Below, one piece after another: positions 7,995 through 17,704 of a stretch of 64,000 nucleotides of DNA. A model generated the notes under the pieces. It ran no database searches. It saw only the letters and a list, made by a program, of their open reading frames with translations, and was not told the DNA's origin. How positions within the stretch are numbered: position 1 is the stretch's first letter; every line of letters starts with the position of its first letter. Position numbers and translations under genes: made by a program. The DNA is taken from the NCBI RefSeq assembly GCF_014397245.1, contig NZ_JACLHY010000008.1, positions 124,001 to 188,000 on the forward strand. The letters run 5' to 3'. Source of the DNA: Arenibacter arenosicollis. GTDB taxonomy: Bacteria > Bacteroidota > Bacteroidia > Flavobacteriales > Flavobacteriaceae.

Positions 7995-10943
7995 TTAAAA
8001 GGATACATTCACACCAAAAACAAATGTTCTCGCTTTTGGATAGGCGAACTTATCTATACCAAAGGATTGAATTCCGTTGGTTGAACTATCCGTATTTACC
8101 TCTGGATCATATCCATCATAATCCGTAATTACAAATAAGTTTTGGCCTGTAAAACTCAATCTAAATTCTTGTAACCAATTAGAGGCCCAAGACATGGATT
8201 TTGTATCGAACGAATACCCAAGGGTCATATTATTCAATCTTAAATACGAACCATCTTTTAAATAGCGCGTAGAAACCGCAGCCGAGTTTATAATACTTTC
8301 TTCTGGATATTCAATCGCAGCAGCCGTAGTATTATTGGATTTGCTCAACAAGGTTTTATAAAAACTCCCCATGGCGGTATGGTCATAAATTTCATTTCCG
8401 GATACCCCATTAAAATTCAAAGTAAAATCAAAATTTTTATATTTTAAATTTGCGTAAAAATTATAGGTTAGATCGGGCAAAGCACTTCCTACAATGGTCC
8501 TATCTTTTTCAGTTATCTCACCATCTCCATCATTGTCCGCAAATTGAGACAAACCGTCCGGACCAATTCCAGTAAATGTTTGCATATAAAAAGCGCCAAT
8601 GGCCTCTCCGCTAACAAATCCATTAATAGTAGCATCCGTAAGACCTTGTCCAGAGGCAGATCCCGTAGTTACAATGGTAAAAGGGGAATCCTCCACTAAA
8701 TTATCAATAAAAGTGGCATTTCCTCCAAATCCATAAGACAAACCATCAGGATTACGTTTTGAATAATCCAATGCTACTTCAAGTCCTTTGTTGGTAATGG
8801 TCATGTCAGGAACATTGGTCCAATACGTTGGTGCCGGAACAATAGGGTCTACTGGGACAACCTCTAATAAGATATTGTCCGACACTTTATGGAAATAATC
8901 CACGGTACCTGTTAAACTACCATCAAATAATCCGAAATCCACACCCACATTAGACTGGGTTGAAACCTCCCATTGAATGTCCGGGTTGGCAAATCGGGTA
9001 TATTCAGATCCCACTGGATAAGCACCATTTTGATCTATTGGATAACTTACATTACTAGAGTTACTAACCCTAAAGGAGGCTTTTGTAATTTTCCCTGGAA
9101 TTTCCTGATTTCCAGTTTGCCCCCATCCAGCTCTTAATTTTAAATCGCTAAAGATGGAACCCTCCATAAAATCCTCTTCAATAATTCTCCAAGATCCTGC
9201 AAAGGACGAGAACACTCCATATTTATTGTTTTTACCAAATTTTGAGGAACCATCAGCTCTTACCGTTGCGGTAAATAGATACCTATCCATAAAACTCCAA
9301 TTGGCCCTGCCAAAATATGACTGTAATTCGTCTTCATAGGTACTTCCAGTAGGTCTATGGTCAGTTATATTGGTATCCCCTCCCAGTCCTGGGTTATTAC
9401 GAGGGTCTATACCTGTATCAGATGGAAATTCGTCAATGGACCAACTACTATTTCTAGCAAAAGTCTTTTGATAAGAGTGACCCCCTAAAATACTTAGATT
9501 GTGTTCTCCTACATCAAAAGTATAGGTCAAGTAGTTTTCAATTAGGTTATTTTCATATTTTCCAAAGGACTGTCTTAAAAAACCTAAATCATTTCTATCA
9601 CTATTGGCGATAGTTTGCTGATCCCTGTCCGATGATCTATTTTCATAGCCATAATTTAGTTTGTATACCAGACCATCCAAAATTTCGAAAGAAGGTGCTA
9701 TGTTGATCAATATTCGTCTAGATTCGGAAAAATCCCCATTATACTTATTGGACAATAAAGGATTGTTCCAATTAAGAGGATTGTTAATCTCCCCATCAGC
9801 AGTATATGCGTCAAATGTAGGGTTGGTGGAATACCCCAAATTATTATTTCTGGATTGATCGGTCAGCGTCGTATTCAAATTATAATCAATTCTTAATCGA
9901 TTATCCAATAATTTTTGGGTTACGTTAATTCTGGCACTTGTTCTTTTTAGGTCGGAATTATAAACAATACCTTCCTGATCTTGTAGTCCTAAGGAAGCGT
10001 AATAATTTAATTTATCGGTACCCCCGGATAAAACCAGATTGTAATTTTGCGTAATTGCGGCCCGGGTCAGTTCTTCTTGCCAATCGGTAGAACCTCCTCC
10101 ATCTATCAGTTCACTTCCAGGAATTGCTGCCACTTCCCTGCGAAATTCATCAGCACTGAATACATCCAATTTACGTGCCAATGTAGAAACACCTACATCG
10201 GTAGAAAGTGATATTTTTGAAACACCAGACTTTCCGCTTTTAGTAGTAATAATGACCACTCCATTAGCACCTCTTGAACCATAGATTGCCGTTGCCGAAG
10301 CATCTTTTAGCACATCAATGGATTCAATGTCGTCTGGATTTATAAAATTCAAAGGACTTTCACCTGAACCCGTACCTGCCAAGCCAAGAGGAAAACCATC
10401 CAAAACAAATAATGGCCCTGACCCTGAACGGATAGTCCCTTGTCCACGAATTACTATGCGTTGTCCACTACCAGGCTCACCACTTGAAGAGGTAACATTT
10501 ACACCCGCAGCCTTACCCTGTATAAGTTGACCCGCATTGTTTACAACTCCTTTATTGAAGTCTTCACTGGTAACCCTTTTAACCGCACCTGTAACGTCCT
10601 TAATTTTTTGAGTTCCATACCCCACAACGACCACTTCGTCCAATAATGAGGAGTCTTCCTGTAACGATATGCTTACATTGCTTTGACCATTTAGCGGAAT
10701 TTCTGAGGTTGCATACCCTAAAAAAGACACTGCGAGTGTTGCATTGGCATCAGCTACTTGGATTGTAAAATTACCATCAAAATCGGTTGTTGTTCCATTC
10801 TTAGTTCCCTTTTCGAGAACTGTTGCACCGGGCAAGGGAACATTCTGTTCATCGGACACCGTACCGCTAACCGTGGTCTGTGCCCATGATGTTGTTGATA
10901 TGCCTATCATAAAGGCAAACATCAAAAATTTCAGTTTCTTCAT
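7995..10943 (-). CDS. SusC/RagA-family TonB-linked outer-membrane channel
   Basis: A 982-aa SusC homologue. The signal peptide ends at STTSWAQ. A carboxypeptidase-regulatory-like domain follows (VSGTVSDEQNVPLPGATV to VSFLGYATSEIPL). The TonB-box region LDEVVVVGYGTQK is near residues 100-112, then a plug domain with SIEDVLKDASATAIYG-like sequence (here ESIDVLKDASATAIYGSRGA), and finally a 22-strand barrel ending in Phe. It is first in a two-gene unit with SusD. The LacI-type palindrome 11026-11041 lies 83 bases upstream, with a possible promoter -7 element between. Together this is a TonB-driven importer probably co-regulated with inositol catabolism. Confidence 0.94.
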   Translation of the reverse strand: MKKLKFLMFAFMIGISTTSWAQTTVSGTVSDEQNVPLPGATVLEKGTKNGTTTDFDGNFTIQVADANATLAVSFLGYATSEIPLNGQSNVSISLQEDSSLLDEVVVVGYGTQKIKDVTGAVKRVTSEDFNKGVVNNAGQLIQGKAAGVNVTSSSGEPGSGQRIVIRGQGTIRSGSGPLFVLDGFPLGLAGTGSGESPLNFINPDDIESIDVLKDASATAIYGSRGANGVVIITTKSGKSGVSKISLSTDVGVSTLARKLDVFSADEFRREVAAIPGSELIDGGGSTDWQEELTRAAITQNYNLVLSGGTDKLNYYASLGLQDQEGIVYNSDLKRTSARINVTQKLLDNRLRIDYNLNTTLTDQSRNNNLGYSTNPTFDAYTADGEINNPLNWNNPLLSNKYNGDFSESRRILINIAPSFEILDGLVYKLNYGYENRSSDRDQQTIANSDRNDLGFLRQSFGKYENNLIENYLTYTFDVGEHNLSILGGHSYQKTFARNSSWSIDEFPSDTGIDPRNNPGLGGDTNITDHRPTGSTYEDELQSYFGRANWSFMDRYLFTATVRADGSSKFGKNNKYGVFSSFAGSWRIIEEDFMEGSIFSDLKLRAGWGQTGNQEIPGKITKASFRVSNSSNVSYPIDQNGAYPVGSEYTRFANPDIQWEVSTQSNVGVDFGLFDGSLTGTVDYFHKVSDNILLEVVPVDPIVPAPTYWTNVPDMTITNKGLEVALDYSKRNPDGLSYGFGGNATFIDNLVEDSPFTIVTTGSASGQGLTDATINGFVSGEAIGAFYMQTFTGIGPDGLSQFADNDGDGEITEKDRTIVGSALPDLTYNFYANLKYKNFDFTLNFNGVSGNEIYDHTAMGSFYKTLLSKSNNTTAAAIEYPEESIINSAAVSTRYLKDGSYLRLNNMTLGYSFDTKSMSWASNWLQEFRLSFTGQNLFVITDYDGYDPEVNTDSSTNGIQSFGIDKFAYPKARTFVFGVNVSF

Positions 10944-10985
10944 ATTTTAGTAGTTTTAATTAGTTTTGTCATAACCAATTTAACA

Positions 10986-10993
10986 CAAAATTA
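10986..10993 (-). promoter_or_regulatory. Possible Bacteroidota -7 promoter element for susC
   Basis: On the minus strand the bases read TAATTTTG, matching the Bacteroidota -7 consensus TAnnTTTG, 43 bases upstream of the susC start and 33 bases downstream of the palindrome. No clear TTTG -33 element was found at the usual spacing, so the call is tentative. Confidence 0.35.
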
Positions 10994-11025
10994 AGGATAT
11001 CGAAATTTTACGGTCTTAAAAAACA

Positions 11026-11041
11026 ATGCAAAGGTTTGCAT
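11026..11041. promoter_or_regulatory. Probable LacI-family operator upstream of susC
   Basis: ATGCAAAGGTTTGCAT, identical over all 16 bases to the site before iolJ at 4899-4914. It lies just upstream of the probable susC promoter. Confidence 0.8.
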
Positions 11042-11741
11042 AAGTCGAATTAGGAAGAAATTTCTTACGAGTATAATTGCCCTAATCCAGGTTAATATTT
11101 CCTGACCTGAATATCAACCCCTATAGGGTTGCCAAACCAGGTATAAAGCAAGCTACATACTATCTTGCCCCTTATCAACGAAGGTACAAATCCCCATAAT
11201 CAATTTCTACAGACCCATAAATTCGTTACCGATTAATAATCTTAATTGGTTATTTACAGCAAAACTATATAATTGGTGATAGGAAAATTGAGCGATTTTA
11301 TGATTTTACCTTGCGTTTACTATTTAATAACACAAAATGAATTAAGTAGTATCATAAAAAAATCAAACTATATATTAAGGTATACTCAAGAAAATAAACT
11401 CCTTTTGGAACAGCCCAAACCGGTGCCTCTGATTTCCTGAAACAAAACACTTTACATTATAAAAAAATAACAACCAATGCCCTATGTCTAAAATGCAGAT
11501 CGTTTTACCAATGCCGTCTGACGCATTAACAATTTCCTAACGCTTATAAGGAGATTTTGAAATTTTTGGTGCTGCTTTTTAGATGCAACAATGAAAAGTG
11601 CCTGCGAATTAATACCACAACTTTTAATTATAAGATGGTCGAATAAAATAACAACAGCTTAGGAATATATAATTCCCACCTTAAAAAACACTGATCAAGG
11701 AAAACTTCTCTTTCTTAAACTTAAGGATAAGACTAATAGAC
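11042..11741. other. 700-bp AT-rich stretch without a recognised gene
   Basis: No open frame of note and no similarity I recognise on either strand. Apart from short imperfect inverted repeats (for example CAGGT and ACCTG around 11088-11109), I see nothing. It separates the susC promoter region from the downstream end of the outer-membrane protein gene at 11742. Confidence 0.5.
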
Positions 11742-12242
11742 CTAAAAATCAAAGGTATAGACTACACCAAGAGTAAGGGTCGTCCAAGTAACATCATCCA
11801 ATTTGATACCGGTATAGGAAAGATTCACTTCCGTTTGTGCCCCCATTAAATAACCAATGGTTGGCCTATAATATAATCCACCGTCATTGCCGTCGTTTAT
11901 ACCTATGGCCTGACCAACATCGGCCCCAAGGGAGAACGAATTGGATGTCCATATTCTTACAGAAGCAACGAGGGGAATAAATTGAATGTTAGGCAGATCC
12001 TCGGCAAAGATGTCCCTATCATATTTTTCCGGAAATCCATTTACGAAACCTACCATTACCCCAAGGTCCACTATTTCGCTTAGACCCCAGCGATATCCTA
12101 GATCCACTCCCGCAACAAGGCTAAGTTGATCCTGGAATTCATCCAATGGCAGACCTCCATGGATTCCTAGTTTCATGCCTTGTTGGGCAAACAAGCCTAG
12201 ACTTAAAAGTGCAAAAACAAAGGTCGTAAGTACTTTTTTCAT
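11742..12242 (-). CDS. Small outer-membrane beta-barrel protein, function unknown
   Basis: A 166-aa protein with a signal peptide (MKKVLTTFVFALLSLGLFAQ). It then has alternating hydrophobic strands with Gly and aromatic residues, such as GVDLGYRWGLSEIVDLGVMVGFVNG, and ends in VYTFDF with a terminal Phe. This is the pattern of an 8-stranded OmpX/OmpW-size barrel common in Bacteroidota. It stands alone between two SusC loci, with no operon partner. I do not recognise a specific function. Confidence 0.7.
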   Translation of the reverse strand: MKKVLTTFVFALLSLGLFAQQGMKLGIHGGLPLDEFQDQLSLVAGVDLGYRWGLSEIVDLGVMVGFVNGFPEKYDRDIFAEDLPNIQFIPLVASVRIWTSNSFSLGADVGQAIGINDGNDGGLYYRPTIGYLMGAQTEVNLSYTGIKLDDVTWTTLTLGVVYTFDF

Positions 12243-12577
12243 ACATGTTGGTTTTTATTGGTCGGTATAAATCTAGGGTCTTCCTTAGACCAGACCACAT
12301 TTTTGTTGTAAAAGCGGCAAAAATGGTTGTGGAGTCGGGAATTTTTAGTACAACACCCCTAATCCATTAAAATGAATTGGTATAAAAACCATGTTTGCAC
12401 TGTTGGATACCTTTTATAAATATCTAATCCCCTAAAATAACTTTCAAGCATCAGTTCCCAGTTTTTTCACTTAATAAATAAGCAAATATTTATATTAATT
12501 ATACCTTTTTAATTTAAAAATTGGGCTACAGGCAAAATAAATACTATTAGGTGTTAAAAATCAAAAATAATTAAACA
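12243..12577. other. Divergent intergenic region
   Basis: This AT-rich spacer lies between the outer-membrane protein gene (minus) and the second susC (plus). It must carry both promoters. Apart from the probable GntR operator listed at its right end (12578-12592), I see no gene or RNA. Confidence 0.5.
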
Positions 12578-12592
12578 TTATGTATAACATAA
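12578..12592. promoter_or_regulatory. Probable FadR/GntR operator before the second susC
   Basis: TTATGTATAACATAA has perfect 6-base arms (TTATGT/ACATAA) around a 3-base spacer, the geometry of FadR-subfamily operators (GT-nnn-AC core). It lies 64 bases before the susC start. Related sites are at 17677, 23038 and 23992. Confidence 0.7.
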
Positions 12593-12656
12593 GTATATAA
12601 ATTTTATACCTTGTCCCAAAATCTAACCGACATGTTAACTCAAACACACATTATTT

Positions 12657-15600
12657 ATGAAACATTTTATTAAGCGATTGAGGGGAAATGGACCATCATC
12701 CGATTCAATTCAAACAAAAAACTCGACCCTAAGCATCACATTGGTTCTTAGTTTATTCCTTTTATTGGTCAGCACACCTATGCTGGCACAACAAAAGAAT
12801 ATAAGTGGAACCATAACAGACGGTTCGGGACAACCGTTGCCAGGGGCAAACGTATTGGTAAAAGGAACTACAACAGGTAGTCAGAGCGACTTTGACGGTA
12901 ACTTTACTATCCAAGCCGGTCCCAACGATGTATTGGTATTTAGCTATATTGGATTTACTTCGCAAAGTATTCCGGTAGGCAATCAAATCACCATAAATGT
13001 TACCCTACAGGAAGACGCCGCATTACTGGATGAAGTAGTTGTTACAGGTTACGGCTCTCAAACAAGGGCTACCCTGACCACCTCGGTCTCCAAATTGGAT
13101 ACCAAAATCCTGGAAAGTTCCACAAGATCTAATGCTGCAACAGCACTGCAAGGTACCATAGCCGGTTTAAGGGTAACCAACACTACTGGACAGCCTGGCG
13201 CCACTCCACAAATAGTTTTGCGCGGGGGTACCAATTTTGACGGTACCGGGTCTCCCTTAATATTAATAGACGGTATACCAGGAAGCTTTTATGCCTTGAA
13301 CTCTGACGATATTGAGTCTATAGAAGTATTAAAAGATGCTGCGGCTACCGCTATTTACGGTGCCAGATCGGCCAACGGAGTTATCCTGGTAACGACCAAA
13401 TCCGGTAAGCCAGGAAAGTCCTCGATCAACTATAAATATAAGTATAGTATGAACGAGGAAAGAAATGACCAAAAATATATTGGTGCGGCCGACTTTATAA
13501 ATTACAACAGGCAATCGATCTCTTGGTTCAGGGAGGCCGTCAACAACCCGGGATCTTTTGGAGCTTTTTTAGATGGAGCCAACGGTATGGGAACAGGCGG
13601 GGATGCCATTAGCTCTCCTTTCACCACACAACTCCTAAATTCCGACAACCAATATTTACTAAATCAACCAGGATGGAGCAGTATCCCAGATATTTTGAAT
13701 CCAAGCCAGGACATTTTGTTTTACGACAATAAAACCGTAGGCGATCGAATTTACCAAAATAGTGCCACCAAGGACCACTACCTTTCCTTTGACGGCGGAA
13801 ATGAAAAAGGCTCTTACTATTTAGGACTGGGACTTTTGGACAACGATGGCTTAATTCTGGGATCGGGCTTTAAAAGGTACTCAGGAAAATTTACCGGGTC
13901 CTATAGAATTACGGACAACCTAAAGGTCAACTCCAATGTTTTATACTCCCATTCCAACCTAAGCTTAAGTCCATTAGGTGGCGATGACACCGTATTCAGA
14001 CGATTTCAGAGCCAAGCCCCAACTTCCAGGACCTATGACAACAACCCTGACGGTACATGGTCCAACATATATGCAGTTGGACAAAACCAGAGTTTCGGTA
14101 ACCCTTTATACTATCAGGACAAATTTGTTAGAAAAAATTTGGAACAACGCTTATCGGCTTCAGTGGGAATTGACTGGAATATTTTGGACAACCTGATCCT
14201 ATCTGTAGACGGAAGCCATTTTACCATCAACAATCACAACGAAAGCTTTAATAGGGCCTATAGGGTAGGAAGCACCACCGGTCCGCTAAGAACGGGCAGG
14301 GAAGCCTCGGTAGGTCTGGATAGGACCTTAAGGAATCAACTGACCAGTACTTTGAACTATACCAAGAATTTAGGCAACCATAATTTTAACGCCTTGATCG
14401 GGGCCGAATACTTTAAGGATAATTATTATACCACTTCTGCTGGAACGAGAAATTCTCCCACAGACCTGATAGAGACATTGAATGCAGGAGCTGAAGCCAA
14501 CGGAATTCCTTACAGCTTTGAAACAGAATATGTTATTGCCTCTGCTTTTGGTAGGTTATTATATGATTATGACAACAAATATCTATTTGGGTTTACCTTT
14601 AGAAATGACGGTTCCTCAAGACTAGGGAACAACAAGAGCGACTTTTTTCCAGGGGTATCCTTGGGATGGAACCTGCACAATGAGAGTTTCTTTGCCAATT
14701 CCGATATCAGCAATACCATATCTAGGATAAAACCGAGATTGAGCTATGGCGTCAACGGTAATCAGGACGTGTTGAGCAATTACGGCGTTTTTGGAGCTTA
14801 TGGAAGTCAGGGTGTATACAACGGGCAAACAGGTTATGCCAATTCGGGATTACCTACCTTGGGTCTGCAATGGGAAAAGTCGACCACCTTAAACGCAGGT
14901 TTGGATATTTCGTTTTTCAATAATCGTTTAACGTTTATCACAGATGTGTACTCCAGGGACATAAAGGACAAACTAGCCAATCTTACACTACCCTACTATA
15001 CTGGTTTTAGCAGTATATTGACCAACAATGGAACTATTAGAAACAAAGGTTTTGAACTTCAGGTCAATGGAGATATAATTCAGAACCAAAACCTTACTTG
15101 GAATATTGGCGCCACTATCACTTCCAACAGGAATTACGTGGAGAAACTTCCGGAAAATGCCAACGACCTAAACAGACAGGACGGACAGTTGATCTGGAAT
15201 GCCAGTACAGGGGAAGAAGAATGGGTAGGTGGCTTACAGGAAGGCCAGCGTGTTGGCAACGACTTGGTTATTGCCTATGAGCAAGAGGGTATCTATGCAA
15301 GTCAGGCAGAAGCCGATGCCGATAGTAACATTCAGGACGATTTCCTACCAGGCGATAAAAATCAGCATTTTGCAGGGGATGTAAAATGGAAAGATCAAAA
15401 TGGCGATGGAATAATCAACAGTTTGGACAGAAAAGTTATTGGTCGCACTACCCCAGATTTCTTGGGAGGATTAACCACTAGCTTGAGGTACAAAAACTTT
15501 AACCTGTTCGTAAAGACCGATTTTGCCACAGGCCATTTGGTATGGAACCATATACGCAACAAAGGTTACGGGCAAACCCAGGGTAATTTAAATCAGCCCA

Positions 15601-15977
15601 CAGAAGTATTGGATTCATGGACACCCACCAACACGGATACCGACTGGCCACGTTTTGTTTTTGTAAATGGGACCAAGAATGTGTGGAGAGGGAATGAAGG
15701 AGCAAACTCCGGGGATAGTTCCAGCCTTGTAAATGCTGGTAACAGCCAATTTTGGGAAAAAGGGGATTATTTGGCCCTAAGGGAAGTAACCTTCAGTTAT
15801 GATGTACCCTCAGAATATTTCAATGATGTAATTAAAAGATTGAACATTTATGTTACGGGCAGTAACCTACATTACTTCAAAAGTTTTACTGGGGAAACAC
15901 CAGAAGTGGGTGGTGTGCAATACGGAGCATTCCCTGTTCCAAAGACCCTTACCATTGGATTAAACCTAACTTTTTAA
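12657..15977 (+). CDS. SusC/RagA-family TonB-linked channel of the sialic acid locus
   Basis: A 1106-aa SusC homologue. About 25 charged residues precede the hydrophobic signal (LSITLVLSLFLLLVSTPMLA), an unusually long N-region. Then come the regulatory-like domain (ISGTITDGSGQPLPGANVLV), the LLDEVVVTGYGSQT box, a plug domain with ESIEVLKDAAATAIYGARSA, and a barrel ending in LTIGLNLTF. The SusD partner starts 10 bases later. Context (lyase, epimerase and sialidase downstream) suggests uptake of sialic acid or sialylated oligosaccharide, comparable in role to NanO of Bacteroides and Tannerella. A FadR-type operator lies just upstream. Confidence 0.92.
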   Translation: MKHFIKRLRGNGPSSDSIQTKNSTLSITLVLSLFLLLVSTPMLAQQKNISGTITDGSGQPLPGANVLVKGTTTGSQSDFDGNFTIQAGPNDVLVFSYIGFTSQSIPVGNQITINVTLQEDAALLDEVVVTGYGSQTRATLTTSVSKLDTKILESSTRSNAATALQGTIAGLRVTNTTGQPGATPQIVLRGGTNFDGTGSPLILIDGIPGSFYALNSDDIESIEVLKDAAATAIYGARSANGVILVTTKSGKPGKSSINYKYKYSMNEERNDQKYIGAADFINYNRQSISWFREAVNNPGSFGAFLDGANGMGTGGDAISSPFTTQLLNSDNQYLLNQPGWSSIPDILNPSQDILFYDNKTVGDRIYQNSATKDHYLSFDGGNEKGSYYLGLGLLDNDGLILGSGFKRYSGKFTGSYRITDNLKVNSNVLYSHSNLSLSPLGGDDTVFRRFQSQAPTSRTYDNNPDGTWSNIYAVGQNQSFGNPLYYQDKFVRKNLEQRLSASVGIDWNILDNLILSVDGSHFTINNHNESFNRAYRVGSTTGPLRTGREASVGLDRTLRNQLTSTLNYTKNLGNHNFNALIGAEYFKDNYYTTSAGTRNSPTDLIETLNAGAEANGIPYSFETEYVIASAFGRLLYDYDNKYLFGFTFRNDGSSRLGNNKSDFFPGVSLGWNLHNESFFANSDISNTISRIKPRLSYGVNGNQDVLSNYGVFGAYGSQGVYNGQTGYANSGLPTLGLQWEKSTTLNAGLDISFFNNRLTFITDVYSRDIKDKLANLTLPYYTGFSSILTNNGTIRNKGFELQVNGDIIQNQNLTWNIGATITSNRNYVEKLPENANDLNRQDGQLIWNASTGEEEWVGGLQEGQRVGNDLVIAYEQEGIYASQAEADADSNIQDDFLPGDKNQHFAGDVKWKDQNGDGIINSLDRKVIGRTTPDFLGGLTTSLRYKNFNLFVKTDFATGHLVWNHIRNKGYGQTQGNLNQPTEVLDSWTPTNTDTDWPRFVFVNGTKNVWRGNEGANSGDSSSLVNAGNSQFWEKGDYLALREVTFSYDVPSEYFNDVIKRLNIYVTGSNLHYFKSFTGETPEVGGVQYGAFPVPKTLTIGLNLTF

Positions 15978-15987
15978 AATTACTACG

Positions 15988-17493
15988 ATGAAGAAATATA
16001 TTTCTATACTATTAATAGCCTTTACATTGGGTGCTTGTGAAAGCGAGTTGGAACTCACCAGCCCAAGTGAATTAACCACAGCCGGCTTTTGGGATACAGA
16101 AGAAGGAGCTAGAACCGCCCATACGGGCCTATATGCCAATTTAAGATCTTCTGCGGATGATTTATGGCTGTTGGGTGAAATACGAAGTGATATCTGGGGA
16201 GGCCGCACCTTCGAATCCCCAAGTAACGAGTCCTTGATAAGATCGGACATCACCGTTGCTACGGCCCCCTTTGGTGGCTGGGCAGGTTTATATACCAGAA
16301 TACACCGTATAAACGATTTTCTGGCCAATGCTCCTGGCGTTAGCTTTGTAAACGAGGAAGACAAAAGCCATCTCCTGGCACAGGCCTATGGCCTAAGGGC
16401 ACTTTATTATTACACGCTCTTAAAGACCTGGGGAGGGGTGCCTATAATTTTGGAACCCATTGCCGATGTAGACCCTGCAAGCCTAAGCAAAGCCAGATCA
16501 TCCAAAGAAGAGGTTATGGCCCAGATCAAAACCGATATAGAAACATCCTTGAGCACCTTTGGATCAGCTAACAATTTCTGGGAAGGCAATAGAAACTTCT
16601 GGTCCAAAACTGCGACTTTAGCACTTAAGGGCGATGTATATATTTGGTCCGGTAATCTAATGGGAGGTGGCGCTTCAGACTTTGAGGCAGCAAAATCGGC
16701 CTTACAACAGGTTGCTTCCTTCGGGCTAGCCTTGGAGCCAAATATCTCCGATTTATGGGGTGTTGGGAATGAAGGAAATAGCGAGTTTATTTTTGCCATA
16801 CAGTACAAGCAGGATGAAGCTTCCAACTTTTACAATAGCCTTACAGGAAGAAGTACGGAAATTAACCCAACTTTTAACGATAATGGCAGTTCTATGGGCG
16901 ATTTTGTTATCGCCGGGGCCAACAGATATGGACAATCGGAAAAAACAATACTGTTGTTGGACGATAATGAAGACAGTCGTAAGGATGCAACTTTTATAAG
17001 ATTGTATGTGGACGATAATGATGGACTTGGATATCCAACCTATAATGAAACGGCCTACTTCGGTTCCGTATTCAATAAATTTTTAGGACAGGTTGTTGGG
17101 TCCGAGCGTATTTTTGAAAATGATGTTCCAGTGTACAGATATGCGGACGTAATCCTTTTATTGGCAGAAGCCAAAAACCTATTGGGCGAGGATCCTTCAG
17201 GAGAAATCAACCAAATCCGCGAAAGGGCATATGGAGAAAATTATGTGCCTCTTATTCACGCCTACACAAATGGGACACAAACGGAAAACGCAAATGCCAT
17301 CTTAGATGAGCGTTATAAGGAATTTATAGGCGAAGGTAAAAGATGGTGGGATTTAAGAAGAGCTGGGGACAGCTATGTATTTGACAATGTGAGCTTCATA
17401 AACCCAGGCGACGAGTTTAAATTGGTATTGCCCATTACAACTGATATGATCGGCAGAAACCCTTTGCTGGAACAAACACCAGGATATAATTAA
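15988..17493 (+). CDS. RagB/SusD-family lipoprotein of the sialic acid locus
   Basis: A 501-aa SusD homologue with a lipoprotein signal (MKKYISILLIAFTLGAC, Cys17) followed by acidic residues. Family landmarks are AYGLRALYYYTLLKTWGGVPII near residue 140, ADVILLLAEAKNLLG near residue 390, and the C-terminal LDERYKEFIGEGKRWWDLRRAG. It is paired with the SusC gene 10 bases upstream and followed by a strong terminator at 17529. It is the probable NanU-like binding lipoprotein of the locus; that substrate is inferred from neighbours only. Confidence 0.92.
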   Translation: MKKYISILLIAFTLGACESELELTSPSELTTAGFWDTEEGARTAHTGLYANLRSSADDLWLLGEIRSDIWGGRTFESPSNESLIRSDITVATAPFGGWAGLYTRIHRINDFLANAPGVSFVNEEDKSHLLAQAYGLRALYYYTLLKTWGGVPIILEPIADVDPASLSKARSSKEEVMAQIKTDIETSLSTFGSANNFWEGNRNFWSKTATLALKGDVYIWSGNLMGGGASDFEAAKSALQQVASFGLALEPNISDLWGVGNEGNSEFIFAIQYKQDEASNFYNSLTGRSTEINPTFNDNGSSMGDFVIAGANRYGQSEKTILLLDDNEDSRKDATFIRLYVDDNDGLGYPTYNETAYFGSVFNKFLGQVVGSERIFENDVPVYRYADVILLLAEAKNLLGEDPSGEINQIRERAYGENYVPLIHAYTNGTQTENANAILDERYKEFIGEGKRWWDLRRAGDSYVFDNVSFINPGDEFKLVLPITTDMIGRNPLLEQTPGYN

Positions 17494-17528
17494 AATATTG
17501 AGTTAGTTTAAATTGAGTTGTTTTCTGA

Positions 17529-17561
17529 AAAAAGGGTTCCATTTCTTTTGGAACCCTTTTT
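17529..17561 (+). terminator. Rho-independent terminator after the second susCD
   Basis: Perfect 12-base arms AAAAAGGGTTCC and GGAACCCTTTTT surround a 9-base loop, 35 bases past the susD stop. It isolates the susCD transcript from the lyase gene, which then needs its own promoter. Confidence 0.9.
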
Positions 17562-17676
17562 AAGCTTCATCCACAAAATCGGGATAATAAAATCAGGACT
17601 AACTATATTCACAATACGAATTATTGTGATCTGACTAAATTATTTTGGGAGAATGAAATCTTTGTACGTAATTGTA

Positions 17677-17691
17677 TTTTGTAATACATAA
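17677..17691. promoter_or_regulatory. Probable FadR/GntR operator before the lyase gene
   Basis: TTTTGTAATACATAA matches the other three sites at 14 of the defining positions or better, with arms TTTTGT/ACATAA pairing 5 of 6. It is 13 bases upstream of the ATG at 17705, a position suited to repression. Confidence 0.55.
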
Positions 17692-17704
17692 TAAAAGTAA
17701 ATAT

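Noticed and set aside
17672-17704. TTG start that would lengthen the lyase by 11 residues
   Set aside because: It runs through the operator-like palindrome, and the added residues are not family-like; the ATG at 17705 fits NanA length.
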